A DNA stretch of 64,000 nucleotides from Idiomarina loihiensis (GCF_024584785.1 NZ_CP074112.1:1736001-1800000); one strand, 5' to 3'. Numbered from the stretch's first letter, positions 7,693 through 16,645 are shown. Numbers and translations are program-made. Notes: generated from the letters alone by a model not told the origin.

Positions 7693-7943
7693 GGCGTTAT
7701 CCTATGCTGCTTTAACCACTTACGAATACTAGCTACGGCACCTTTGTCAGTGCTCGGACTTGGATGAGGACGATGAAATACTCGAACCTCACCGAAAAGC
7801 ACCACAGCAACCCGGCTACCTTCACGTTCACTAACCTCCGCACCAATCTCGACGAACAATGCCTCAATGTCTCGCCATTGAACATTTCCACTCACAGGGC
7901 GGGCAAAAATAGCCTCTAAGGTTTTCTGATGCTTTCGCTTCAT
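7689..7943 (-). CDS. hicA: HicA-type mRNA interferase toxin
   Basis: 84 residues. WRDIEALFVEIGAEVSEREGSRVAVVLFGEVRVFHRPHPSPSTDKGAVASIRKWL is the HicA dsRBD-like fold: the G-S-R-V segment and the H-R-P-H-P motif carrying the catalytic His. It is first in the operon, hicB following with a 4-bp overlap. Confidence 0.9.
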   Translation of the reverse strand: MKRKHQKTLEAIFARPVSGNVQWRDIEALFVEIGAEVSEREGSRVAVVLFGEVRVFHRPHPSPSTDKGAVASIRKWLKQHRITP

Positions 7944-7950
7944 ATATAAA

Positions 7951-7971
7951 TAGTACCACTTATTAGTACCA
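7951..7971 (-). promoter_or_regulatory. Direct repeats upstream of hicAB, likely operator
   Basis: TAGTACCA occurs twice, 13 bp apart, 8-28 bp upstream of the hicA start, in an AT-rich promoter-like stretch. Antitoxin-mediated autoregulation would fit. Confidence 0.4.
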
Positions 7972-8021
7972 AATCAAGAAAGATTAACATTCCGCATTGA
8001 CACGGTACTTGAGGGATGACG

Positions 8022-8098
8022 GCTAACGACCGCCATAAGCGGCCGAGTGAAACGAGGTCCGGCGCACGAAGTGTGTGAACTTAATGGCTTGGTTATAC
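8022..8098 (-). other. attC-like cassette recombination site
   Basis: GCTAAC to GTTATAC (77 bp), with inner arms ccgccataagcggcc and ggtccggcgcacgaag. It follows the metallopeptidase-like gene. Confidence 0.75.
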
Positions 8099-8101
8099 AT
8101 G

Positions 8102-8662
8102 TCAGAGATCTCCTGCTTGATGAATTACTTCAGACCAAGATTTACCTGAGTGCCAGTCTCTGTATTTTGCCATCATGGGTAGGTAATGCTCAGGAATATC
8201 TGATTCCGGCGCGCCACTGTACACATACGCCATGCCTTCTCTAAACCAGTTCGGTTTCATCATGGTCGAAACTGCCCCAATTTCGGAAAACTGAAACCAA
8301 TGAATCAATTCATGCTGAGTGATGTAACTTTGCCAAGACTCGGGAGCTATTACCGTACCAAGAAAAGGATATGAAATGGCCCGCTCACTGCCTCCTCCGA
8401 ATGACTCATAGCACTCTGCAGTAGAGCAGTAAATGAAGTTGGGGCTCGCGCTGAGAGAAATGCGTACAGCAGCTAGATTTGCTACGGCGGACTCATACAG
8501 GTCAGCTGCTTTATCTATTTTCTTGGGGTCCTCGACGCAAATTGCGCCGTTACATTGCATCCCATTTAAATTGGGTAAAAGCAACCTAATCGGCTTTGCA
8601 TACGACCAAGCCAGTGCAGGTATTAGAACAACGACAAAAATCAAAACTACCTTCTTAACCAC
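8102..8662 (-). CDS. Membrane-anchored HExxH protein, probable metallopeptidase
   Basis: 186 residues from GTG at 8662, preferred because AAAGGA lies 6 bases upstream; the ATG at 8680 overlaps the GTTATGC of an attC and would add six residues. An N-terminal hydrophobic helix (VVLIFVVVLIPALAWSYA) is a signal peptide or anchor. The middle part has ITQHELIHWFQF, a zinc HExxH motif, followed by WFREGMAYVYSG, where the E of REGMA is placed as in gluzincin peptidases. The protein is exported or periplasmic; substrate unknown. Confidence 0.65.
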   Translation of the reverse strand: MVKKVVLIFVVVLIPALAWSYAKPIRLLLPNLNGMQCNGAICVEDPKKIDKAADLYESAVANLAAVRISLSASPNFIYCSTAECYESFGGGSERAISYPFLGTVIAPESWQSYITQHELIHWFQFSEIGAVSTMMKPNWFREGMAYVYSGAPESDIPEHYLPMMAKYRDWHSGKSWSEVIHQAGDL

Positions 8663-8676
8663 ATCGAGTCCTTTTT

Positions 8677-8748
8677 GCATAACGCCGCGCTCTGCGGCAA
8701 ATTTGGAGCGCAGCGGAAAATTTGTCCGACAGCAGCGCATTGTTATGC
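8677..8748 (-). other. attC-like cassette recombination site
   Basis: GCATAAC to GTTATGC, exact inverted ends, with arms gccgcgctctgcggc and gcgcagcgg (72 bp). Confidence 0.8.
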
Positions 8749-8758
8749 ATTTCCACTC

Positions 8759-11377
8759 CTACGCGGTTGCCTTCGCGGTCTTTCTCCGATTCTGAATGGC
8801 TTCAATAATGGCTTTCAAAGCAACGATGTCATTGCCAAAATCAGCCGCCGAGGGAACTGCAGCAGCCTTTGCCGACGATGGGTCGTGGGCCGTTACAACG
8901 TCACAACTTCGCTTATGCAGTTTTTCAATAGCTTCGTATTCGGGACGGCTAAAGCCTACAACCTCTTCAAGTGAGTCCACGCGAACCCAGTCGCGATATC
9001 GCTTCACGACGCCATTAAAAACAACGTCTTGAATTACTCTTTCGAGCGTTGCCCTTAATCGGTCATACTGGTGTCGCATATCTCCAATCTCTTTTTCATT
9101 AGGATATGCCGGCCACGTCTTCGCAAGCTTGCTCTGCGCCTGCTCAAGAGCGTTGATTCTCGCTTTATAGCCTTGATGATCCCACGGGAGGCCATCATTA
9201 ACACAGCCTGGGGCGCCACCTCGCCACTCCAAAAAGAATGTTGAGTTAGGAATACGTGCTGTCTCGATCTCATCGGATAATTGGCCAAGAAATGAAGTAT
9301 CGTGAGTAAACACTACTACTTGCCGATTCTTAGCCTCCTCAACCAATCTCCGGGCAACATTTTGTCGCCGCCAATGATCCAACGACGAAACCGGATCATC
9401 AAGGATAATTCCACACGAATGATTGGCGAGCGCCAATTCAGCAAAGAATGAACCCAGCGCGATTGCACGTTGCTCACCCTCGCTAAGAATCTCATCAATT
9501 TTGTTCGTAACTGGAAGATCTAGTAGAAGTTGATGGTACATCTTCCCACGGGAACTACGCTCCTTTAGCTTTGTTTTGATGTGCCCAATGCCAAGCGCTT
9601 CAAACTCTTTGTCAAGAGCCTTCCTTAACTCATCCGTTACCGCCACAGTAGCAAATTCCTTTGACTTATCAGAAATCGAACGTGTTTTTAAGGCGGGGCG
9701 ACATTTCTCAAGCGAATACTTCTTTTTCATCCGATCCAACAACTCGACTACAGCACTCAAACTCTTGGCCAGGCTTTGTCTTGCAGTAAGTTCACTCAGC
9801 TCTCTTTCAAGCTTAATTCGCTTCGTTTCATCCGCCGCTCTTGTAAGCGTTCGGAAAATCCTTAATTGCTGAGCTGCAAGCTGGCGAATTCGCGTCCTTG
9901 GCGAGATATTCAAGGCAGGAACCTCTGTCCATTTTGATGTTTCGAGACACTGGAGCATAAATTCTCTACGCGCATCAATCGAAGCTTGAAAATCTGAAAT
10001 TACTTGATGGATTGAGCCGTCTAAGACCTTTAGTTCTTCACTAAGGGCATCATCGGCGGCAATCATAAGATCGGCCGCCTTGATCTTAGCCTTGGCTATT
10101 TCGACCTTATTACGGGCTGCTTCGGCGGTCTTTGCGACGTCATTATGGATGTACTCATCAAATCGTTTAAGACGGTCAACCCCTGATTCGGGTAAATTTT
10201 CCTGGCACAACGGGCACACTTTACCCTCAGTAGATTGAGGAAACTCCTCTCTCGGATAAGCTGCTTCAGTGGAGTAGCGCCGTGCGGCGTCAAAAAGAAG
10301 CTTCCATACTTGCTCTCCAGTCCCTGGAAGTAGTTCTTCACCGGCGCACAATGCATCGGCAGCTTTCTTCTCAGCGTCCTCCGCTGAGATCTTTTCATCA
10401 TTTATTTTCTGAAGTTTTTCAAGAGCGTCTGAACTAACCCATTCCAAAGGTTTGGCTAGCTTGTCAGCGAAAGCTTTCAGTCGCATCATAGAACGCTTCG
10501 ACTCTTCCGCTTTAGCCAGAGGATTACCCTCCTTGAGAGCATTCTCAAGCTGGGCAATTCGCTTAACATCGCCTTCAGTGATGGTTCCAAGCGAAGTAAT
10601 AGTTTCTGTGTTTGACTTGATCGAAAGGTTTGCAATGATTCTCCCAACCTCGGTATCGCCAAGAAGGTGGTCGAACGGCAATCTACTTACATCAATCCCA
10701 TTAATCTCTGATTCGAGCATCTCTGAGAGTTTTGGGAGAACTTGGTTGGCTAGACTTTCAATAATGTCAAGGCCGTATGGTAAGTAAGCAACATCTTGCT
10801 CCGCCGTGATATAGGAGCGTGCACACTTGGAATCAAAGACTGAGATTGAGGAGAGCTGGTCCGGTGAGGTTGTGTCGCGCGTCCAATAAACTTCATGTGA
10901 CACACCCATTACCTTTACATCGAATTTTGCGGTGGGCACCCTCTTAGAGGCCATCGGATCATTTGCATCGGGGTGAACAGGCTCAGATTGATCTCTAGCC
11001 CGACAAGCTCTTTTCATAACACGAGCATAGCCCGACTTGCCCGAACCATTTCCTCCATAAATTACAGTAATGCCAGCTTCGGAGAAGGTTAGAATACGAT
11101 CACTCGGAATCTGATTGACGTTTTGTAAGTCTCTCAAAGCGACTAGAGTAACTTGCTCCCCTGGGGCAAGTTCAACAGGAAGGTGTTCTTTAGCCAGTGG
11201 TATCGGAAACAGTTCATCATCACTCTCTATACCGCAATTTTTCTTAAGAAGTGCGTATAGCTCGGACAGGTCAGTGTCGGTCAGTGCTGATTCCTGCTGG
11301 AAGAGGCGACGGCATGCATCTCGTTGCCATGACTGAAGAGATTCAGTCCACTTTAATATTTGATTAAGCAGGGTCAT
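8759..11377 (-). CDS. RloC-like AAA ATPase (AAA_13 type), probable defence protein
   Basis: 872 residues from ATG at 11377 (MTLLNQ), preceded by AGAGGAA. SMC/ABC-type ATPase: Walker A YGGNGSGKSGYARV at about residues 107-120; coiled-coil arms; a CPLC zinc-hook-like motif near residue 390; signature-like LSEGEQRAIALGSFFAELA; Walker B GIILDDPVSSLD near 655; switch FTHDTSFL. This layout is that of AAA_13/RloC proteins, which sense DNA damage and act through a C-terminal nuclease; I do not recognise the RloC anticodon-nuclease triad here. It is alone in a very long cassette between two attC sites. Confidence 0.75.
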   Translation of the reverse strand: MTLLNQILKWTESLQSWQRDACRRLFQQESALTDTDLSELYALLKKNCGIESDDELFPIPLAKEHLPVELAPGEQVTLVALRDLQNVNQIPSDRILTFSEAGITVIYGGNGSGKSGYARVMKRACRARDQSEPVHPDANDPMASKRVPTAKFDVKVMGVSHEVYWTRDTTSPDQLSSISVFDSKCARSYITAEQDVAYLPYGLDIIESLANQVLPKLSEMLESEINGIDVSRLPFDHLLGDTEVGRIIANLSIKSNTETITSLGTITEGDVKRIAQLENALKEGNPLAKAEESKRSMMRLKAFADKLAKPLEWVSSDALEKLQKINDEKISAEDAEKKAADALCAGEELLPGTGEQVWKLLFDAARRYSTEAAYPREEFPQSTEGKVCPLCQENLPESGVDRLKRFDEYIHNDVAKTAEAARNKVEIAKAKIKAADLMIAADDALSEELKVLDGSIHQVISDFQASIDARREFMLQCLETSKWTEVPALNISPRTRIRQLAAQQLRIFRTLTRAADETKRIKLERELSELTARQSLAKSLSAVVELLDRMKKKYSLEKCRPALKTRSISDKSKEFATVAVTDELRKALDKEFEALGIGHIKTKLKERSSRGKMYHQLLLDLPVTNKIDEILSEGEQRAIALGSFFAELALANHSCGIILDDPVSSLDHWRRQNVARRLVEEAKNRQVVVFTHDTSFLGQLSDEIETARIPNSTFFLEWRGGAPGCVNDGLPWDHQGYKARINALEQAQSKLAKTWPAYPNEKEIGDMRHQYDRLRATLERVIQDVVFNGVVKRYRDWVRVDSLEEVVGFSRPEYEAIEKLHKRSCDVVTAHDPSSAKAAAVPSAADFGNDIVALKAIIEAIQNRRKTAKATA

Positions 11378-11426
11378 CCATTTCCTCTCTTGATTTCGTT
11401 GTTGGGGAGCCAAATCTGTTTCTCTT

Positions 11427-11497
11427 GCATAATCGCAATAAACAGCACGAGCGTCCGGCGACCGAAGGGAGCGAATTTGATGGCTTTATAATGCATT
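11427..11497 (-). other. attC-like site, degenerate
   Basis: GCATAAT on the left and TTATAATGC on the right, with internal gcgtccggcgaccgaaggg, which is shared almost exactly with the site at 15553-15630. The same attC type in two non-adjacent cassettes suggests a common source. Confidence 0.6.
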
Positions 11498-11833
11498 GAC
11501 TTCAACTGTCAAGCCTAGCGACAACGTATCAACCACATCTTGTTGGGCCTGTGAATCCACAAACTCCGTGTTACATGGGTTATTTATTCGCGTTACTTTT
11601 CCGTTCGATTTTTCGATATATTTTTTTGAAAATTCGATGATTGCCTTGAATGCAGCCTGAGGATCAGTGTGCTGCCCCATCGTATGATAAGCACTATAAA
11701 GAGCATTAAAGGTCGGGTCGTATATCACCGCCTCAGCACCAGAAATCGCATTCTGCGGATTGGGCACAACCACATGAGCGGAGATTTTTATTCCGTTGTC
11801 CGAATAAATGTCTACTTCTTGTATTGGAATCAT
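11486..11833 (-). CDS. Cassette-borne hypothetical protein
   Basis: 115 residues from ATG at 11833 (MIPIQEVDIYSDNG), chosen for CAGGAGAGG 5 bases upstream; a longer frame would run through the neighbouring attC. The protein is soluble and mixed alpha/beta with no motif I can name. Its own attC follows at 11427-11497. Confidence 0.6.
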   Translation of the reverse strand: MIPIQEVDIYSDNGIKISAHVVVPNPQNAISGAEAVIYDPTFNALYSAYHTMGQHTDPQAAFKAIIEFSKKYIEKSNGKVTRINNPCNTEFVDSQAQQDVVDTLSLGLTVEVNAL

Positions 11834-11850
11834 ATCCTCTCCTGATTTAT

Positions 11851-11922
11851 GCATAACGCTCGCATTTGCGGCTGGGTTGTAGCGCAGCGGAAAACCAGTC
11901 CGCCAACATGCGCTTGTTAAAT
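11851..11922 (-). other. attC-like cassette recombination site
   Basis: GCATAAC to GTTAAAT, with arms gcatttgcggctgg / ccagtccgcca. It follows the macro-domain gene. Confidence 0.75.
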
Positions 11923-12755
11923 CAACTCTCTGCTGAGCCCACATTATTTCGGCTTGGGCTTTGTGGTGCATACTGACAGTGATGCTCCAAAAATTTTGTT
12001 ATTTTATCTATTTTTAGCCCGTATTTTTTTACATCCTTTGGATGAACTACAATTCTAATGCCTTCACAAAACGAACTATCAGTAATCGCAACAAGAAAAG
12101 ATAGAACAATTTCTTGGATAATCTCTTCCCTTGGCTCAGAAATTCTTGAAAATCCTGACCCAAGAACAGGGACATTCAAAATACATTTTTCAGCGTTTAA
12201 CGACAAATATACCCAGAGTCCGCCTAGAGAAGCTCGTAAGTTTTCCATGTTACTTCTCGCCACCCCAGCCTCATTCATTTCCGCGATAGCACAGAAATAT
12301 GCAATTCTGTTATTACCACGAACCGTAACGGTCGTACCAAAATCAACTGGGCGATTGGGCTGCTGAGAATTAACCTGATCATTAATGGACCGAATATCAC
12401 TGAAATACTTTGACGAGAACAAACCTTGAACGCTTGTTTTGGATATTAACGTTTGGCTTGTTTCAAACGTGGTGTTTGAGCCCACTATTATCGGACCGTC
12501 TTGTTTGAAGATGTCACCGATGACTAACTCAACTGAAATATCGCGACCATCAACAAGATATGAGAACCTTTTTTTGGGCCGAAGTCTTACAACGCATATT
12601 ATTATAGCCGCCAGTAAGAACACCCACCAAAACGATCGCATTTTTTCCGCGTTTTCTTCACCTCCGAAATAATCAATTATCTCGACTATCAACCACAGAG
12701 CACCAAAGACGCTGAGTATAGTGGATACTATTGCTTTAAATTTATCCATGCTCAC
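11922..12755 (-). CDS. thsA: ThsA-like Thoeris effector with two TM helices and a macro domain (type II Thoeris)
   Basis: 277 residues. Two N-terminal membrane helices (about 5-28 and 43-57) precede a ThsA-type macro-like domain: VELVIGDIFKQDGPIIVGSNTTFET, then GTTVTVRGNNRIAYFCAIAEMNE and ILNVPVLGSGFSR. In type II Thoeris such a TM-macro effector is triggered by a histidine-ADPR signal made by the TIR partner and disrupts the membrane. The start (GTG at 12755 or ATG at 12749) overlaps the stop of the TIR gene, so the two are coupled. Family assignment rests on domain order and motifs. Confidence 0.75.
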   Translation of the reverse strand: MSMDKFKAIVSTILSVFGALWLIVEIIDYFGGEENAEKMRSFWWVFLLAAIIICVVRLRPKKRFSYLVDGRDISVELVIGDIFKQDGPIIVGSNTTFETSQTLISKTSVQGLFSSKYFSDIRSINDQVNSQQPNRPVDFGTTVTVRGNNRIAYFCAIAEMNEAGVARSNMENLRASLGGLWVYLSLNAEKCILNVPVLGSGFSRISEPREEIIQEIVLSFLVAITDSSFCEGIRIVVHPKDVKKYGLKIDKITKFLEHHCQYAPQSPSRNNVGSAES

Positions 12756-13255
12756 AGCCCTAACTGCTGGTACACATTGCCTTTATAGTAATAAGGGCCG
12801 GTGTGCTGTTGTCCGCGATGTTTCTTGTGGCTATCTGGCCAATTATCTAGCGCATATCGAATAATTGATTGATTAAAAGAAACATGCATTGCTAAAGCGG
12901 TTTTCGCGGTTGGTGGACACCTGCTCTCATCCATAGACCTCTTTCCATTCAGGTTTACCACTATTATTGGCAAATCCAATCTTATAGCCTGCTCAACCTC
13001 CCATTTGACAAACTTAGTTAAATAGCGAGTGCTTTCTCCAACAAGGAGAATAAACGCTTTAGAGTTCGCAAAGCGTTGTCTTAAATTTGCCTTTATCGAT
13101 TGTTCCTGACTCGTATCACGAGACGTATTCAAATCGTGAGCGTCATGAAAATTAAAGCTATCGTTATCTCTATCTCTCCACGCTTTCATTAGATAGTAGT
13201 AGCGAATGTCCTTATCACCATCAAAGGCTACATAGGTTTTGTTTCTGTAGGCCAC
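12752..13255 (-). CDS. thsB: ThsB-like TIR-domain protein (Thoeris)
   Basis: 167 residues. NKTYVAFDGDKDIRYYYLMKAW opens the ThsB TIR-like fold. SIKANLRQRFANSKAFILLVGESTRYLTKFVKWEVEQAI holds the conserved Trp-Glu, where the Glu corresponds to the catalytic residue of TIR enzymes, and LDLPIIVVNLN is the next strand. On phage infection ThsB proteins convert NAD into a cyclic or amino-acid-linked ADP-ribose signal. It lies directly upstream of the TM-macro gene in the same cassette. Confidence 0.8.
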   Translation of the reverse strand: MAYRNKTYVAFDGDKDIRYYYLMKAWRDRDNDSFNFHDAHDLNTSRDTSQEQSIKANLRQRFANSKAFILLVGESTRYLTKFVKWEVEQAIRLDLPIIVVNLNGKRSMDESRCPPTAKTALAMHVSFNQSIIRYALDNWPDSHKKHRGQQHTGPYYYKGNVYQQLGL

Positions 13256-13268
13256 TATTCCCCCTTAG

Positions 13269-13340
13269 ATTTAACGCCGCGCTCACCGGTAAATTAGTAG
13301 CGCAGCGAGTGATTTATCTGCGTGCAGCGCCTTGTTCAGC
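13269..13340 (-). other. attC-like cassette recombination site
   Basis: ATTTAAC to GTTCAGC (72 bp), with internal cgctcaccggtaaat / gtgatttatctgcgtg. The Mrr/PIN gene ends inside it. Confidence 0.65.
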
Positions 13341-15515
13341 GTCTACTGCGTTTTGTGTTATTTTTCCATATCGCCTTTTCATTCGATCACATGTATCTCT
13401 CACCTTCCGTCTAATTACGTGTTCAGGCTGACCTTCATTTTTTTCCCGAACTCTATTAGCTATTTCTATCAATTCTCTCGGCATATACTCTGATGCATCA
13501 GCCTCAAAAAACAGAGGGAGCAACTGCTCTCGATCTCTACTAAAGTTCGATCTTGAAGGGCCAAATGACAAAGTGTTAGCTAAAAAATCCAATGACATTA
13601 ATGGGGATGAAGGTGGCCTCTCAAACTCTTCTTTGAGTTTATTCCTAATCTTCCAAGCTAAGCTATCTATCGTCAGCCACCAGTGCTTATACCCCAACTC
13701 GGAAGATTGTTCGTTTTTGCGCATCCCTATTACACCTACGTAACTTTCAACATCATGCTTTATTAAGGCTTCGGTTACTGTTTCGTCGAAATTGCCATTG
13801 CCATTGCCATTTTCGTTTCTTCTTCCCCGATGAGCCTCAGACCACAGCGCTTCTATACGAAATCTTGTCTCCTCATCGACCAATTTAAGGGCGTCAACCA
13901 AAGGTTCAACCGAAATTTTAAAATGATGTTTGAGGTAGTCTTGAATATCATCTTCAGGCCTATATTGGCCATGAAAAACCTCGGTAGAAGATGCAAATTT
14001 GCTAGGTTCGTAACCCTGCTCAACAAAATGGTAGTATAAAAAAGGAACTCTTCCGTTCCATTGTTTTATATTCCTTCTTGAGCAAGTAATCGATATGTTG
14101 ATGTGTTGCAATACCTCTCTGATCACACCATTAGTGACGCATAACTCAACACCACTTTCTATTAAAGAAGAAGCTATATTAGTATATTTTTTATCTTGTT
14201 CTTCTCGATAGAAGGTTTCTACCAACAAAGGCAATACAATTGTCGTATCAAGCCAAATTTTTCCATGACCAAATATTTTCTTTGTAACCTTTTGTACGTC
14301 TGGGGTTTGTCGCAAAAATGAGTAAAGCGTATAAGTATCAGAGATCTTCTTAAGATGGGTTTTTACTGCCAACAAATCAGAACTTAATATTCTTGCTACT
14401 ACATTCAAGGCAATATCAGGGAAGTGGGCTAAATATTGGGCATTTGAAGGATATTTAGATAAATCTTCAAATATACAGTTTTTGAGCGTATTGTGGTCAT
14501 TTAAACTTATGTTGCCACTCACTACAGAGGAAGCAAATGATTCGCCAGATTTAATAAGATAGCTATCAATTATTCTCAGTATTCTATTTGACATTTCCTC
14601 AATATTTTCGTCATTTATGTGATCATTTTCTTCCCTCTCATTCTCTACTAGCCTTTCGATTTCATTAAAGAACTCAACTTCATCGCATTCAGTTTCAGCA
14701 ATGCGTACCTGTATTCGACATGCCTCCTCGTGAGTTAGGCAGAACTCATCTTCTTTGGTCCAATGCCGAATTACCCTTTTATTTAGCCTGTCGAGGGCAC
14801 TATCAACATACTTCTTAATCTCATCTGTTTCACTAGAGGGTATGAAAGTGACAACTTTTTCTAGAACAGTGCTACGAGCCATTCTATTTTCTGAATTGGT
14901 ATTTCTTAGTGCAGCTCTAACAAGTGACTCAAACGCAATTTTAGTCAGCCCTTTGTCCGTGCTCTCATCTTCCCACTGCATTCCTAAATATGTTAGAGCT
15001 GCTTTTGACTCTATTGAGGTTAAAGCTGGCCTAGATTTTTCAATAATTGCTTCAGACTCTAAAAGCGGTCTTGCAATAACATCAACCAATCGAGAGGCAC
15101 AACTATATTTATTGTCATCCAGTTCATACCTTTCCAAAAACCAACTTTTATCTCGAATATCTAACGAAACACCTTTGTTCAAACACTTTTGTTTTAATGC
15201 GTCGCCTTTAGCTCCGATTTGTTGGTTGGTACAATAGATTAAAACTCTTATGTTATCGAAATTTTCTTCAAGGCGATTTATCGTCTTCATTACTTTAGCG
15301 TCAAAGTCTTTGGTAACTGAATATTGAACCGCTACATATGTATGTCCGTCCGAAGAGAATAGCTCAGAGTCACGCCCACCATCACCACTTGGAGATGCCA
15401 TTGTCCGAAGAGACGTAAGCTCTGATGCCAAAAAACCAGAACTAAGCTCTTCGAAATATTCCCAATCTGATGGCCTTGTTTTATCTAATGCCAACTCAAA
15501 TAGCTTTCTATTCAT
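13314..15515 (-). CDS. Large protein with Mrr-like nuclease and PIN-like domains, defence candidate
   Basis: 733 residues. Around 40-75, SPSGDGGRDSELF...TYVAVQYSVT has the D-G-G-R-D plus beta-strand arrangement of Mrr-type PD-(D/E)xK nucleases, though the catalytic E/Q-x-K reads Q-Y-S, so activity is uncertain. The middle is helical. Around 415, KIWLDTTIVLPLLVE begins a PIN-like domain (D-T start) with later acidic residues. Its own attC and its position between Thoeris and a HEPN-like gene suggest an anti-phage function, but no known named system was recognised. Confidence 0.55.
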   Translation of the reverse strand: MNRKLFELALDKTRPSDWEYFEELSSGFLASELTSLRTMASPSGDGGRDSELFSSDGHTYVAVQYSVTKDFDAKVMKTINRLEENFDNIRVLIYCTNQQIGAKGDALKQKCLNKGVSLDIRDKSWFLERYELDDNKYSCASRLVDVIARPLLESEAIIEKSRPALTSIESKAALTYLGMQWEDESTDKGLTKIAFESLVRAALRNTNSENRMARSTVLEKVVTFIPSSETDEIKKYVDSALDRLNKRVIRHWTKEDEFCLTHEEACRIQVRIAETECDEVEFFNEIERLVENEREENDHINDENIEEMSNRILRIIDSYLIKSGESFASSVVSGNISLNDHNTLKNCIFEDLSKYPSNAQYLAHFPDIALNVVARILSSDLLAVKTHLKKISDTYTLYSFLRQTPDVQKVTKKIFGHGKIWLDTTIVLPLLVETFYREEQDKKYTNIASSLIESGVELCVTNGVIREVLQHINISITCSRRNIKQWNGRVPFLYYHFVEQGYEPSKFASSTEVFHGQYRPEDDIQDYLKHHFKISVEPLVDALKLVDEETRFRIEALWSEAHRGRRNENGNGNGNFDETVTEALIKHDVESYVGVIGMRKNEQSSELGYKHWWLTIDSLAWKIRNKLKEEFERPPSSPLMSLDFLANTLSFGPSRSNFSRDREQLLPLFFEADASEYMPRELIEIANRVREKNEGQPEHVIRRKVRDTCDRMKRRYGKITQNAVDAEQGAARR

Positions 15516-15552
15516 ACTAATCCTTGATTTATGACTTTGATGCTAACTAGAC

Positions 15553-15630
15553 GCTGAACGCCGCCATAAACGGCGCGAGTTTACGAGCGTCCGGCGACCG
15601 AAGAGAGCGAATTTAATGGCCTTGTTATGC
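15553..15630 (-). other. attC-like cassette recombination site
   Basis: GCTGAAC to GTTATGC (78 bp). It contains gcgtccggcgaccgaag, shared with the site at 11427-11497. Confidence 0.75.
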
Positions 15631-15631
15631 A

Positions 15632-16153
15632 TTACCGCTCCACGACCCACTGCACAATCCTATCTTTATAGGATGATATGTATTGCAAATTCGGACATGG
15701 ATCACCGTTAAATAAAGATAGCGTATATGATATTGCAATATCACCATACGCAATATCCATCACTAGCTCTGACACTTGCCTGATAAAATCTAATTCGTCA
15801 ATTTTCGTATCTAAGCACCCCTCAAGGCCTTTAGACAAATCATGTGCAACTGTATTTCTCGCCTTTCTTGCATCGTGGAGAACTACTGATATGTCATCCG
15901 GCAACCCTATAGATTTAATGTTCCCGTTTAAGGTGCGATATTCTGAGCTTAGCTTTTGCAGATAGTCGTTGTATTGTGGCTCCGTCATGCGTGACGTTGA
16001 GAGAGCATCTTTTTTGAGCTCTAGCCCGATTGCCGCTGCTTCGCACATTGAATCGAATCGCGTAGCGATGATTAGAGCTCTTCCCAATATCGCATGCAGC
16101 TCATCAGTATTGTCTGTTCTTTCGAAATCTGTAATGAAGATATCAGGATTCAT
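15632..16153 (-). CDS. HEPN-like hypothetical protein
   Basis: 173 residues, predicted mainly helical. DARKARNTVAHDLSKG carries R-x4-H (RNTVAH), the catalytic motif of HEPN ribonucleases, located between two helices as in that fold. No partner nucleotidyltransferase is adjacent. It could be an RNase toxin or defence effector; no closer family recognised. Confidence 0.55.
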   Translation of the reverse strand: MNPDIFITDFERTDNTDELHAILGRALIIATRFDSMCEAAAIGLELKKDALSTSRMTEPQYNDYLQKLSSEYRTLNGNIKSIGLPDDISVVLHDARKARNTVAHDLSKGLEGCLDTKIDELDFIRQVSELVMDIAYGDIAISYTLSLFNGDPCPNLQYISSYKDRIVQWVVER

Positions 16154-16166
16154 AGTTCACCGAGAT

Positions 16167-16257
16167 GCATAACGCCCAAATTTAGCGCGGAAAGCCGCGC
16201 AGCGGGTTGACGTCGCAGCCAGCGATTTTTGCTGGCAATAATATTTGTTTGTTATAC
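16167..16257 (-). other. attC-like cassette recombination site (first cassette)
   Basis: GCATAAC to GTTATAC (91 bp), with arms gcgcggaaagccgcgc and cagccagcgatttttgctgg. It ends the VOC cassette. Confidence 0.8.
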
Positions 16258-16632
16258 ACGCTTTTCTACTTTCCATGGCGGATTTAAACGATTCTCGCCA
16301 GCCCAATAAAGTTTAATTTTATTACCCGACGGGTCGTGAAGAATAGCCTCTTTCCACAAGTACCTTTGTTCTGTTGGTGGTTGCTCAAAGCTAATGCCTT
16401 TATCAATGAGAGTTTGACAAAGTTCATCAAGATTTTCATGCTCAAAGTAAATTACAGAATGGTTTTCGAAATTGTCGCTTTCTAAAGACAAAGAAAACGT
16501 CGAATCACCATCTGGACATGAAAACCGCGCATAATGTGGCGTGTCTACTATTTGAGTAAAGCCAAGATTGAGATAAAACTGAACAGCTTTATCCATATCT
16601 TTTACCGGCAAAGTAACCTGATTAAGTTCCAT
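16252..16632 (-). CDS. VOC-superfamily (glyoxalase/bleomycin-resistance fold) protein
   Basis: 126 residues, one VOC module pair: NQVTLPVKDMDKAVQFYLNLGFTQIVDT at the start and AILHDPSGNKIKLYWAGEN at the end (D-P-x-G-N). The family binds metals or sequesters and modifies small molecules; substrate not predictable. It is the cassette nearest the integrase, so it would be the most recently inserted and most strongly expressed from Pc. Confidence 0.85.
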   Translation of the reverse strand: MELNQVTLPVKDMDKAVQFYLNLGFTQIVDTPHYARFSCPDGDSTFSLSLESDNFENHSVIYFEHENLDELCQTLIDKGISFEQPPTEQRYLWKEAILHDPSGNKIKLYWAGENRLNPPWKVEKRV

Positions 16633-16645
16633 CTAACCCCCGAGT

